Source of the DNA: Streptomyces sp. NBC_00425
GTDB lineage: Bacteria; Actinomycetota; Actinomycetes; Streptomycetales; Streptomycetaceae
Reading direction: 5' to 3'
Assembly (NCBI RefSeq): GCF_036030735.1
Contig: NZ_CP107928.1
Coordinates: forward strand, 3,782,001-3,846,000
Length of the DNA stretch: 64,000 nt
A program made the position numbers and the translations under genes. The notes beneath the pieces are model-generated. The model saw only the letters and a list, made by a program, of their open reading frames with translations, was not told where the DNA came from and did not search any database. Every line of letters begins with the position of its first letter. Position 1 is the first letter of the stretch. Positions 26,783-35,804 of this stretch are shown here, in pieces.

Positions 26783-27583
26783 ATGGCGATGTTCGTGCAT
26801 CTGACCTCGGCGGCCGACGCGCCGCGCATCCGGCGCTCCGGCGTCCGCGCGGCCGGCCGCGGACAGGAAGGCGCTCGCGGGGTGCACTGCTTCCCTGTGC
26901 TGCCGTCGCACACCCTCACCCATCAATGGCTGCGCGAGCTGGCCCGGTTCGGCAGCCGGGGCGGCCTGGTCGCCGTCCATGTGCGGCTGGACGACGCCGA
27001 GCCGGTGCTCACCGGCCACTACCGGGACGCCGCCCGGGGCGCGCAGGCGACGGTCACGGCCGCCGAGGCGGTACGGCGGATCGCGGCGCTCGAAGACCCG
27101 CGCGGGCATGAGGTGTTCGTACCCCGGGCGATCGCCCCGCGCGAGGTGCACCGGATCCGCAGGGCCCCGCAGACGGTCGGCTGGCGGTATCTCCCGGACG
27201 CGCACGGCACCAGGCCCTGCACCTGTTTCGGCTGCCGGGTGCGCGGCGGCCACGGGGCCCGGCGGCTGCGCGAACGGCTGCCGCATCCCCTGGACGGTCC
27301 GCCCCCGCCGCCCCGGGTGCTGCTCGCCCGGGTGGCGGCAGCCGGCGAGCCCGGAGATCCGGCCGTGCTGCGGGAGGCGCTGCACTGGTTCGGCATGCGC
27401 AGGCGCGGCCCGCTCGCCGAACTGGCCCCGCTCCAGGCTCATCCCGACCCGTCGGTGCGGGAGGCACTGGTGTGGGCCGTGGCCGGTTGGAGCACTCCCG
27501 GAGTCGCCGGCCTGCTGGACCGCCTCGCCGCGGACCCGGACCCGGACGTCCGGGAGGCGGTGCTCGCCGTCCGCGAACCCTGA
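26783..27583 (+). CDS. HEAT-repeat protein with possible ADP-ribosyltransferase-fold N-terminus
   Basis: 266 residues. The C-terminal third contains two or more HEAT-like helical repeats (HPDPSVREALVWAVAG, DPDPDVREAVLAV). The N-terminal ~140 residues begin FVHLTSAADAPRIRRSGVRA and continue to GHEVFVPRAIAPREVHRI. An early histidine plus T/S, I..SG and a late Glu-containing strand resemble the H...E arrangement of Tpt1/DarT-type ADP-ribosyltransferases. A CTCFGCRVRGGH cysteine pair joins the halves. ART activity is only a structural guess; scaffold or sensor roles are equally open. It is convergent with typA. Confidence 0.65.
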   Translation: MAMFVHLTSAADAPRIRRSGVRAAGRGQEGARGVHCFPVLPSHTLTHQWLRELARFGSRGGLVAVHVRLDDAEPVLTGHYRDAARGAQATVTAAEAVRRIAALEDPRGHEVFVPRAIAPREVHRIRRAPQTVGWRYLPDAHGTRPCTCFGCRVRGGHGARRLRERLPHPLDGPPPPPRVLLARVAAAGEPGDPAVLREALHWFGMRRRGPLAELAPLQAHPDPSVREALVWAVAGWSTPGVAGLLDRLAADPDPDVREAVLAVREP

Positions 27584-27678
27584 CGCCGGCCGTACGGCCG
27601 CGACCTCGCCCGCGGCCCGCACGTCGCGGCCGCCCCGTCCTCCCCCGCCCGCGACGGCACGCGGCGGCACGCACAGAA

Positions 27679-27709
27679 CCCGGGCGCCCCCATGGCGGGG
27701 GAACCCGGG
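27679..27709. terminator. Probable hairpin terminator between convergent genes
   Basis: CCCGGG-CG-CCCCC pairs with GGGGG-AA-CCCGGG around a short loop, with a two-base internal mismatch. It lies ~95 bp past the HEAT gene and ~100 bp past the typA stop. Confidence 0.5.
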
Positions 27710-27740
27710 CTGCGGAGCGTGCTGCGGCGGTGAACCGCCC

Positions 27741-27816
27741 GCCGATCAGCCGGCCTTGGCGCCGATCAGCCGAGCTCGGCGCCGATCAGCCGGCAGTGAC
27801 CGGCGCCGATCAGCCG
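27741..27816. repeat. Four copies of GCCGATCAGCCG across the typA 3' end
   Basis: The 12-mer occurs at 27741, 27761, 27781 and 27805. The last copy includes the typA stop codon (27810-27812). It looks like local tandem duplication of the end of the gene. Any RNA-structural role is unknown. Confidence 0.8.
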
Positions 27817-29717
27817 TGCTTGGCGCGGCTGGCGGTGCGGGCGCGGTCGCGCTGGTCGAGTACGACCTTGCGGATGCGAACCGCCTCCGGGGTCACCTCG
27901 ACGCACTCGTCGTCGCGGCAGAACTCCAGCGACTGCTCGAGCGACAGCTTGCGCGGCGGCACGATCGCCTCGAACGAGTCGGCCGAGGACGACCGCATGT
28001 TCGTGAGCTTCTTCTCCTTGGTGATGTTCACGTCCATGTCGTCGGAGCGCGAGTTCTCGCCGACGATCATGCCCTCGTACACCTCGGTGCCGGGGTCGGT
28101 GAACAGCACACCGCGCTCCTGCAGGTTCGTCATCGCGAACGCGGTGACGGCGCCGGCGCGGTCGGCGACAAGCGAGCCGTTGTTACGGGTCGTCAACGTG
28201 CCGAACCACGGCTCGTGGCCCTCGTGGATGGAGTGCGCGATACCCGTGCCGCGCGTACCGGTCAGGAACTCGGTACGGAAGCCGATGAGACCGCGGGAGG
28301 GAACGACGAACTCCATGCGGACCCAGCCCGAGCCGTGGTTGGACATGTTGTCCATCCGGCCCTTGCGGACGCCCATGAGCTGCGTGACGGCGCCCATGTG
28401 CTCCTCGGGCACGTCGATCGTCATGCGCTCGACGGGCTCGTAGACCTTGCCGTCGACGTCCTTGGTGACGACCTGCGGCTTGCCGATGGTCAGCTCGAAG
28501 CCCTCACGGCGCATCTGCTCGACCAGGATGGCCAGCGCCAGCTCGCCGCGGCCCTGCACCTCCCAGGCGTCGGGACGCTCGGTGTCCAGGACGCGCAGCG
28601 AGACGTTGCCGACCAGCTCGCGGTCGAGGCGGTCCTTGACCTGACGGGCCGTGACCTTGCGGTCCTTGACGGCGGCCTTGTTGTCGGCGCCCTTTCCGGT
28701 GCCGCCACGGCCGACCAGCGGCGAGGTGTTGGTGCCGATGGTCATCGAGATGGCCGGCTCGTCGACCGTGATGAGCGGCAGCGCGATCGGGTTCTCGGGG
28801 TCGGCGAGGGTCTCGCCGATCATGATCTCCGGGATGCCGGCGACGGCGCAGATGTCGCCCGGGCCGGCCTTCTCGGCGGGCTTGCGGGTGAGCGCCTCGG
28901 TCATCAGCAGCTCGGTGATGCGCACGTTGGACATCGAGCCGTCACGCTTGATCCACGTGACGGTCTGGCCCTTGCGCAGCTCGCCCTCCTCGACGCGCAG
29001 CAGCGCGATACGGCCGAGGAAGTTGTCGGCGTCCAGGTTGGTGACGTGCGCCTGGAGCGGGGCCTCCTCGTCGTACTCGGGGGCCGGGACGTGCGACAGG
29101 ATCGTGGAGAAGAAGGGCTCCAGGCTGTCGCTGTCCTTCGGGACCGTGCCGTCCTCCGGCTTGGTCAGCGAGGCGACGCCGTCGCGGGCGCAGGCGTAGA
29201 CGATCGGGAACTCGATCTGGTCCTCGTCCGCGTCGAGGTCGAGGAAGAGGTCGTAGGCCTCGTTGACGACCTCGTCGATGCGCGAGTCGGGGCGGTCCGT
29301 CTTGTTGATGCACAGGATGACGGGCAGGCGGGCCTGCAGCGCCTTGCGCAGCACGAAGCGGGTCTGGGGCAGCGGACCCTCGGAGGCGTCCACCAGCAGC
29401 ACGACGGCGTCCACCATCGACAGGCCGCGCTCGACCTCACCGCCGAAGTCGGCGTGGCCGGGGGTGTCGATGATGTTGATGGTGACGACGTCCCCCCCGT
29501 CCTTGGGGTGGTACTTCACCGCCGTGTTCTTGGCGAGGATCGTGATGCCCTTCTCACGCTCCAGGTCGTTCGAGTCCATCATGCGGTCGTCGAGCGACTC
29601 GGCGGCGTGCGCGGCGAAGGCGCCCGCCTGCTTGAGCATGGCGTCGACCAGAGTCGTCTTGCCGTGGTCGACGTGGGCGACGATGGCTACGTTGCGAATG
29701 TCGTGGCGCGTGGCCAT
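27810..29717 (-). CDS. typA: Ribosome-associated translational GTPase TypA/BipA
   Basis: 635 residues from ATG 29717 (MATRHDIRN), the family length. The GTPase domain shows G1 AHVDHGKTT, G3 DTPGHADFG and G4 NKTD, followed by EF-G-like domains and the TypA-specific C-terminal domain. The protein acts on the 70S ribosome in 50S assembly and stress or cold adaptation. It is transcribed as a single unit toward the HEAT-repeat gene. Confidence 0.96.
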   Translation of the reverse strand: MATRHDIRNVAIVAHVDHGKTTLVDAMLKQAGAFAAHAAESLDDRMMDSNDLEREKGITILAKNTAVKYHPKDGGDVVTINIIDTPGHADFGGEVERGLSMVDAVVLLVDASEGPLPQTRFVLRKALQARLPVILCINKTDRPDSRIDEVVNEAYDLFLDLDADEDQIEFPIVYACARDGVASLTKPEDGTVPKDSDSLEPFFSTILSHVPAPEYDEEAPLQAHVTNLDADNFLGRIALLRVEEGELRKGQTVTWIKRDGSMSNVRITELLMTEALTRKPAEKAGPGDICAVAGIPEIMIGETLADPENPIALPLITVDEPAISMTIGTNTSPLVGRGGTGKGADNKAAVKDRKVTARQVKDRLDRELVGNVSLRVLDTERPDAWEVQGRGELALAILVEQMRREGFELTIGKPQVVTKDVDGKVYEPVERMTIDVPEEHMGAVTQLMGVRKGRMDNMSNHGSGWVRMEFVVPSRGLIGFRTEFLTGTRGTGIAHSIHEGHEPWFGTLTTRNNGSLVADRAGAVTAFAMTNLQERGVLFTDPGTEVYEGMIVGENSRSDDMDVNITKEKKLTNMRSSSADSFEAIVPPRKLSLEQSLEFCRDDECVEVTPEAVRIRKVVLDQRDRARTASRAKHG

Positions 29718-29877
29718 AAAGCGGCGTTCTCCCGGAGTGTGAGGGCGACCCTGCTGCGTACGTCTATTACGCGGGCCCTGCCGGGCTTGACACGCCACGG
29801 CCTCACCCCATGGTACGTGGCCCTGCGGGGGAAGGCCTCCGCAGGGCCACCGGGCTCAGCGGCCGCTCACGTTCCGA

Positions 29878-32340
29878 TCACTTGCGGGAGGCACTCGCGG
29901 AGGGGCTCCCTGCCTGGCCGGAGGGGGTCTTCACGCTCTTCTCCAGGAAGCCCATGTCCTCGTAGACGGGGGTCTGGAATCCGAAGGCGCCCACGTTCAC
30001 CACGTTCTTGCGGACCGCCGTGAGCTGGGGACGCTGGTAGAGAGGAATCGATCCGGCAGCCGCCCAGATCCGCGAGTCCGCCTTGCGGAGCAGGGACCGG
30101 CTCCGGCCCTCGTCCAGGGTCGCGAGCGCCTGGTCGAACAACTGGTCGACCTGGTCGGTGCCGACCCGCGTGTAGTTCTGCTCGACGCTCAGCGAGCCGT
30201 CGGCGGCCGGCTGCGGCTTGGCGTAGATCGGCCGGGCGTCGGTGGCGGGGAAGGCGGACGCCGGCCAGGAGTACAGGGCGAGGTCGTACTGGCCGGACGC
30301 GATGTGGTCCTTGAAGTAGCTCTCGTCCGGGACCTTGGTGATCTCCGTGCGGATGCCGACCTTCGCCAGCATCTTCGTGATCCGCCCCGCGACCGTCTCC
30401 AGCGACTCGGATCCGGGCCCGGACGGCAGCACGAACCGCAGGCTGAGCGCCTTGCCGTCCTTGGCGAGCGCCTTGCCCGCGGTGCCGGCCGGGGCGGCGG
30501 TGCCCGTCGGCTCGCCGGAGCTCTTGGGGGCGGCGGTGCCCTTCGGGGCGTAGGCGCCGGGGAAGCCGCCCGGGTGCGCCTGCCGGTACTGCGTGCCGTC
30601 CTGGGCGAGCCTGTGGCCGCCGTCCGCGCCCCTGGCGCTGTTCCTCGCGTTCTCGCTGCCCGCCGCGCGGGTCGTCTCCCCGCGGCCGGTCACGGCGGGC
30701 GCCTTGTCGTCCTCGCCGACGACGTAGGCGCCGTCCTCGTCCTCGGAGTCGCCGCCGCCCTTCTCCCCCGCCGAACCGTCCGCCTTCTTCCCCGCCGAAG
30801 CGTCCGCCTTCTTCCCCGCCGAGCCGGCCGCCTTCTCGCCCTTCTCCTTGACCGGGCCGCCGAGCACCCAGCCGGCGTCCGCGAGCAGGGCCCGCGCCTC
30901 GGCGGCGTCCTGGTCGCCGAGCGCTCCGCTGTTGTCGGCGTAGACGTCCTGTCCGGCGAGGGCCAGGTGACTGCCGACGGGCTTCGCCGGCAGCCCCAGC
31001 GGCTTCAGCACGAGCTCGGCCAGTTCCTTGCGGTCCAGGGCCCGGGCCACGGCTCGCCGCACCCGCTCGTCCGCGAGCGGCCCGGTCTCGCCGTTCAGGG
31101 CCAGCTGGGTGTAGGCGGGCTCGAGCGATCTGCGCACCTCGACAGCGCGCAGCGCCTTCTGCTGCTGCTCGAACGTCGCGACCGCCTTGCGCAGGTCGGC
31201 GATGGCCTTCGTGGCGTCCCCGGCCGACTCCTTGCCCCTGCCCTTGCCCTTGTCGTTGTCGGTGTCGGTGTCGGTGTCGGTGTCCTCGTCCTTCTTGGTC
31301 TTGCTCTTGTCCGTGCTCTTGCTCTTGTCCGTGCTCTTGTCTTCGTCGTCGGCCGTGTCCTCGGTCAGGCCGTGGGCCCGGGCCCACGCCCGCAGGGCCT
31401 GCTCGGCGGCCGGCCCGGAGCCGGTGAGAGCGCCGGCCGGCGGTCCGGCCGCGCCGCCCGCCGCGCCGTCCACGCGGTGCGCCGTGGCCGGGTCCACCTC
31501 GGCCACGTCGATCTTCCCGGCGGCCAGCGCGGAGGCGCGTTCGTCGCGCTCGACGGCCGTCAGCGTGATCTCGGAGAGCTTGGCCGGCTTGCCCCACCAG
31601 CGCGGGTTGCGGGCGAGGTGCACCTGGTGGTTCTTGGTGTCGACCTTCTGGACGAGGAACGGTCCGGCGGTCACCTTCAGCTTGCGCCGCGCCCCGTCGT
31701 TGAAGGCGTCCGGCGTGCCCATGACGTCCTTCGGGTACAGCGGGGAGAAGAGCGAGCGCCAGTCGGCGTAGGGGCGGCTGAAGGTGACCCTGACCTCCAG
31801 GTCGTCAGCCCCGCGCTCGATCTTCTCGATGCGCTCGTAACCCGCGTTGCGGGCGGTCCAGTAGGCGCTGTCCTTGCCGGACAGGGCGCGCCACTGGGCG
31901 GCGAAGTCGGCGGCGCCGATCTCCCGGCCGTCGCTCCAGACGGCCTGCTGGCTGAGCTTGTACAGGACGACCTGCTTGGGCTCGGTGTCGACGACCTTCG
32001 CGGACTCCAGATAGTCCGCGTCGCGCTGCGGCCGGCCCTGCGCGTCGATCCGGAACATCGACGGCAGCACGGCCTGGGCGACCCGGGTCGTGGCGGTGTC
32101 GGCGTCCGCCTGGAAGGTGTTGAGCGTCTCGGGCAGCGCGTCCACGGCCCAGCGCAGCGTCCCGCCGTCGGCGACCTGGGCGCGGGCGGTGCGGGCGATG
32201 TCCTGGCGGGCCGGCGGGCGGCCCGCCTCGTCCGTGGACCCGCAGCCGGTCAGCAGGGGCGCCGCGAGCACGCCCGCGGACAGGAAGGCGACCGAGCGCA
32301 TGACCGAACGCAGTCCGACGCTGTCGTAGGACTTCGACAT
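29878..32340 (-). CDS. ABC transporter family-5 substrate-binding lipoprotein with large insertions
   Basis: 820 residues, about 250-300 more than usual for the family. The lipobox LLTGC places the acylated cysteine at residue 33; GGAGGT precedes ATG 32340. The SBP_bac_5 fold is interrupted twice. Residues ~292-395 are highly charged (DKSTDKSKSTDKSK and a DTDTDTDTD run), then helical. Residues ~498-628 are Lys/Ala/Gly/Asp-rich low complexity. No permease or ATPase genes adjoin it, so it either borrows another importer (the two opp operons are nearby) or has become a sensor or storage lipoprotein. Confidence 0.88.
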   Translation of the reverse strand: MSKSYDSVGLRSVMRSVAFLSAGVLAAPLLTGCGSTDEAGRPPARQDIARTARAQVADGGTLRWAVDALPETLNTFQADADTATTRVAQAVLPSMFRIDAQGRPQRDADYLESAKVVDTEPKQVVLYKLSQQAVWSDGREIGAADFAAQWRALSGKDSAYWTARNAGYERIEKIERGADDLEVRVTFSRPYADWRSLFSPLYPKDVMGTPDAFNDGARRKLKVTAGPFLVQKVDTKNHQVHLARNPRWWGKPAKLSEITLTAVERDERASALAAGKIDVAEVDPATAHRVDGAAGGAAGPPAGALTGSGPAAEQALRAWARAHGLTEDTADDEDKSTDKSKSTDKSKTKKDEDTDTDTDTDNDKGKGRGKESAGDATKAIADLRKAVATFEQQQKALRAVEVRRSLEPAYTQLALNGETGPLADERVRRAVARALDRKELAELVLKPLGLPAKPVGSHLALAGQDVYADNSGALGDQDAAEARALLADAGWVLGGPVKEKGEKAAGSAGKKADASAGKKADGSAGEKGGGDSEDEDGAYVVGEDDKAPAVTGRGETTRAAGSENARNSARGADGGHRLAQDGTQYRQAHPGGFPGAYAPKGTAAPKSSGEPTGTAAPAGTAGKALAKDGKALSLRFVLPSGPGSESLETVAGRITKMLAKVGIRTEITKVPDESYFKDHIASGQYDLALYSWPASAFPATDARPIYAKPQPAADGSLSVEQNYTRVGTDQVDQLFDQALATLDEGRSRSLLRKADSRIWAAAGSIPLYQRPQLTAVRKNVVNVGAFGFQTPVYEDMGFLEKSVKTPSGQAGSPSASASRK

Positions 32341-32638
32341 CTCTGGTACCTCCGGGGAGCCGCTGGCAGTGCGTTCTGATCACATTTGGCGGTATTTTGG
32401 AGTTGATCAGATCTACGACGTACTGAAGAGGAAAGGGTTCGCCTGCCGGGAGCGACACGGCGGCAGGGCCCCGCAACCCCACTCGTGCGGAGCAACGCAC
32501 TCCCTCCGCACTCCCTCCACACCCCTCCGTATCCGCCAATCACTGCACACGCCTTCACATCCACCGGTGTGAGGCGCAACACTCGCAGGCGCATGAACGT
32601 TGCCGTCCCGGGCCTGCCCACGGAAGCGAGGTCATGTC

Positions 32639-32929
32639 ATGTCCGTGCACGACGACCTGACAACCGTCCAGCGTTGCCTCGACGACCTCTCCCGGTCCGT
32701 CGGCCGCCTGGAACAGCAGATCGGCAGCGGCGGCCTGGAGATGCGCCGCGTCCGCACCGACGCGGACCACCTGCGGGAGAGCGTCGCGCTGCTGCGCGAG
32801 GCCGCCGCGCATCCCGGTGCGCCGCGCAAGCCCGAACTGGTCACCATCCCCGACACCCCCTACGACGACTCCCTGTGGATCGACACGGACGACGAGGGAC
32901 TCGGCGCCCGGGACCGACACGCCCCCTGA
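32639..32929 (+). CDS. Small predicted coiled-coil protein upstream of the sdh operon
   Basis: 96 residues. Residues ~5-60 have heptad spacing of Leu/Val (LTTVQRCLDDLSRSVGRLEQ), and the tail is acidic with YDDSLWIDTDDEG. I do not recognise a family. It lies 47 bp before the succinate dehydrogenase anchor gene on the same strand, so it may be co-transcribed. ATG 32639 has only a modest ribosome site. The 298 bp upstream (32341-32638) hold no gene but include an AT-rich promoter-like stretch near 32390. Confidence 0.65.
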   Translation: MSVHDDLTTVQRCLDDLSRSVGRLEQQIGSGGLEMRRVRTDADHLRESVALLREAAAHPGAPRKPELVTIPDTPYDDSLWIDTDDEGLGARDRHAP

Positions 32930-32976
32930 TCCGAGCCTCCCGACCCGAGCCTCCCCGACCCGACCGGAGTCCTGCG

Positions 32977-33810
32977 TTGGCCACTGGTACGGAACCCGCC
33001 CCCACCGACCCCCATCCCCCGAGCGGCGTACGCGGCGCCGGCCGCGCCGCGATCGCCGCGTCCCATCTGCGGACCGACCGCTGGTGGCTGGCGCCCGCCG
33101 CCACCGCCGCCGGTCTGCTGGCGTTCGTCGTCTACTCGACCTGGCGGGCCTTCGCGAACGCCGACTACTACGCGGCCCCCTACGTCTCGCCGTTCTACTC
33201 CCCGTGCCTGGCGGAGAACTGCGACACGATGCGGCACGGCCCCAACGCGGAGCTCTTCGGCGCCTGGTGGGGGATCTCCCCCGCGATCATCATCCTGATC
33301 TTCCCGCTCGGCTTCCGGCTGACCTGCTACTACTACCGCAAGGCCTACTACCGGGGCTTCTGGGCCTCGCCCCCGGCCTGCGCGGTGGCCGAGCCGCACA
33401 GGAAGTACACCGGCGAGACCCGATTCCCGCTGATCCTGCAGAACATCCACCGGTACTTCTTCTACGCCGCGATCGTCGTCGCCGGGATCCTCACCTACGA
33501 CACCGTGCTCGCCTTCCGCGACGAGCACTACGCGTGGGGGCACATGGGGCTCGGCACCCTCGTCTTCCTGCTGAACATCGGGCTGATCTGGGCGTACACG
33601 ATCTCCTGCCACTCCTGCCGGCACATCGTCGGCGGCAAGCTGAAGCACTTCTCCAGGCACCCCGTGCGCTACCGGGCATGGCAGTTCGTCGGCAGGCTCA
33701 ACGCCCGTCACATGCAGCTGGCCTGGGCCTCGCTGGTGAGCGTGGCGCTCGCCGACTTCTACGTCTATCTCGTCGCGTCCGGTGTCTTCGACGATCCGAG
33801 GTTTTTCTAG
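32977..33810 (+). CDS. Succinate dehydrogenase/fumarate reductase membrane-anchor subunit (Sdh1 type)
   Basis: 277 residues from TTG 32977, preceded by GGAG eight bases upstream. About five membrane helices. Conserved histidines (for example in NIHRYFFYA and HMGLGT) suit haem or quinone binding. Extra cysteine motifs SPCLAENC and SCHSCRH resemble the Sdh1-type anchor of mycobacteria rather than classical SdhC/SdhD pairs. It docks the flavoprotein and Fe-S subunits encoded just downstream and passes electrons to menaquinone. Confidence 0.85.
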   Translation: MATGTEPAPTDPHPPSGVRGAGRAAIAASHLRTDRWWLAPAATAAGLLAFVVYSTWRAFANADYYAAPYVSPFYSPCLAENCDTMRHGPNAELFGAWWGISPAIIILIFPLGFRLTCYYYRKAYYRGFWASPPACAVAEPHRKYTGETRFPLILQNIHRYFFYAAIVVAGILTYDTVLAFRDEHYAWGHMGLGTLVFLLNIGLIWAYTISCHSCRHIVGGKLKHFSRHPVRYRAWQFVGRLNARHMQLAWASLVSVALADFYVYLVASGVFDDPRFF

Positions 33811-33851
33811 ATGCTGCCGAACCCGATGAGCCCGATGAGTGGGGTCTGCTG

Positions 33852-35804
33852 ATGTCCGTGGTCGACCGCCAGGAGTGGGACGTCGTCGTGGTCGGCGCGG
33901 GAGGCGCCGGACTGCGCGCCGCCATCGAGGCCCGTGAGCGGGGCGCCCGCACCGCCGTCATCTGCAAGTCGCTGTTCGGCAAGGCGCACACGGTGATGGC
34001 CGAGGGCGGCATCGCGGCGGCGATGGCCAACGCCAACGAGCACGACAACTGGCAGGTCCACTTCCGCGACACCCTGCGCGGCGGCAAGTTCCTCAACCAG
34101 TGGCGGATGGCCGAACTGCACGCCCAGGAGGCACCGGACCGGGTCTGGGAGCTGGAGACCTGGGGCGCCCTCTTCGACCGCACCGAGGACGGCCGGATCT
34201 CCCAGCGCAACTTCGGCGGCCACGAGTACCCGCGCCTCGCCCACGTCGGCGACCGGACGGGCCTGGAGCTGATCCGCACCCTCCAGCAGAAGATCGTCTC
34301 GCTGCAGCAGGAGGATCACAAGGAGACCGGCGACTACGAGGCACGGCTGAAGGTCTTCCAGGAGTGCACGGTCACCCGGATCCTGAAGGACGGCTCGAGG
34401 GTGAGCGGCGTCTTCGCCTACGAGCGCGAGACCGGCCGCTTCTTCGTCCTGAAGGCGCCCGCCGTGGTCATCGCGACCGGCGGCATCGGCAAGTCCTTCA
34501 AGGTGACGTCGAACTCGTGGGAGTACACCGGCGACGGCCACGCGCTGGCCCTGCTCGCCGGAGCGCCCCTGCTCAACATGGAGTTCGTGCAGTTCCACCC
34601 GACGGGCATGGTCTGGCCGCCGTCGGTGAAGGGCATCCTCGTCACGGAATCCGTCCGCGGAGACGGCGGGGTGCTGCGCAACTCCGAGGGCAGACGGTTC
34701 ATGTTCGACTACGTTCCCGACGTCTTCAAGGAGAAGTACGCCGAGTCGGAGGAGGAGGGCGACCGCTGGTACGAGGACCCGGACCACAACCGGCGTCCGC
34801 CGGAACTGCTCCCCCGTGACGAGGTGGCCCGCGCCATCAATTCCGAGGTGAAGGCGGGCCGCGGCTCCCCGCACGGCGGGGTCTTCCTGGACGTGTCGAC
34901 GCGGATGCCCGCCGAGGTCATCAAGCGCCGGCTGCCCTCGATGTACCACCAGTTCAAGGAGCTCGCGGACGTCGACATCACCGCCGAGGCCATGGAGGTC
35001 GGGCCGACCTGCCACTACGTGATGGGCGGCATCGCGGTCGACTCCGACACGGCGGCGGCGCGCGGGGTGCCGGGGCTCTTCGCGTCGGGCGAGGTGGCCG
35101 GCGGCATGCACGGCTCCAACCGGCTGGGCGGCAACTCCCTCTCCGACCTGCTGGTGTTCGGCCGGCGGGCGGGCCTGCACGCGGCCGAGTACGCGGCGGC
35201 GACGACGTACGAGCTCCCGCCGGTGGACGAGGCGCAGGTGGACGCGGCGGCCGCCGAGGCGCTGCGTCCCTTCTCCGCCGAGGCGGCCGGCGAGGGGTCC
35301 GCGAGCGGCTCCGCGACCGGCCCCGCCGAGAACCCCTACACCCTCCATCAGGAACTCCAGCAGACCATGAACGACCTGGTGGGCATCATCCGCCGGGAGC
35401 CCGAGATGCAGGAGGCCCTGCACCGGCTGGCGCAGCTGCGGGCCCGGGCCCGGCGCGCCGGCGTCGAGGGCCACCGCCAGTTCAACCCCGGCTGGCACCT
35501 GGCGCTCGACCTGCGCAACATGCTGCTGGTCAGCGAGTGCGTGGCGCGGGCGGCGCTGGAACGCACCGAGTCGCGCGGCGGCCACACCCGCGAGGACTGT
35601 CCGGCGATGGAGCGGACCTGGCGCAACGTCAACCTGATCTGCCGGCTCGCCGATCCCGCCGAGGGCGCGGCCGCCGACGACCCGCAGCCCGGCCGGATCC
35701 AGCTCGTCCGCGAGACCACCGACCCCGTCCGCCCCGACCTGCTCGCCCTCTTCGAGAAGGAGGAGCTGGCCAAGTACCTCACCGAAGAGGAGCTGTACGA
35801 ATGA
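33852..35804 (+). CDS. sdhA: Succinate dehydrogenase/fumarate reductase flavoprotein subunit
   Basis: 650 residues. The N-terminal FAD-binding Rossmann motif is VVVVGAGGAGLRAA, the FAD-attachment histidine lies in GKAHTVMAEGGIAA, the dicarboxylate site is in FHPTG, and the C-terminal capping domain includes HGSNRLGGNSL. It oxidises succinate to fumarate at the inner face of the membrane. It overlaps sdhB (ATGA), and the anchor gene precedes it by 41 bp. Confidence 0.94.
   Translation: MSVVDRQEWDVVVVGAGGAGLRAAIEARERGARTAVICKSLFGKAHTVMAEGGIAAAMANANEHDNWQVHFRDTLRGGKFLNQWRMAELHAQEAPDRVWELETWGALFDRTEDGRISQRNFGGHEYPRLAHVGDRTGLELIRTLQQKIVSLQQEDHKETGDYEARLKVFQECTVTRILKDGSRVSGVFAYERETGRFFVLKAPAVVIATGGIGKSFKVTSNSWEYTGDGHALALLAGAPLLNMEFVQFHPTGMVWPPSVKGILVTESVRGDGGVLRNSEGRRFMFDYVPDVFKEKYAESEEEGDRWYEDPDHNRRPPELLPRDEVARAINSEVKAGRGSPHGGVFLDVSTRMPAEVIKRRLPSMYHQFKELADVDITAEAMEVGPTCHYVMGGIAVDSDTAAARGVPGLFASGEVAGGMHGSNRLGGNSLSDLLVFGRRAGLHAAEYAAATTYELPPVDEAQVDAAAAEALRPFSAEAAGEGSASGSATGPAENPYTLHQELQQTMNDLVGIIRREPEMQEALHRLAQLRARARRAGVEGHRQFNPGWHLALDLRNMLLVSECVARAALERTESRGGHTREDCPAMERTWRNVNLICRLADPAEGAAADDPQPGRIQLVRETTDPVRPDLLALFEKEELAKYLTEEELYE

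Noticed and set aside
32369..32572. 67-codon frame upstream of the coiled-coil gene
   Set aside because: No ribosome site and atypical codon use; probably promoter and leader of the sdh region.
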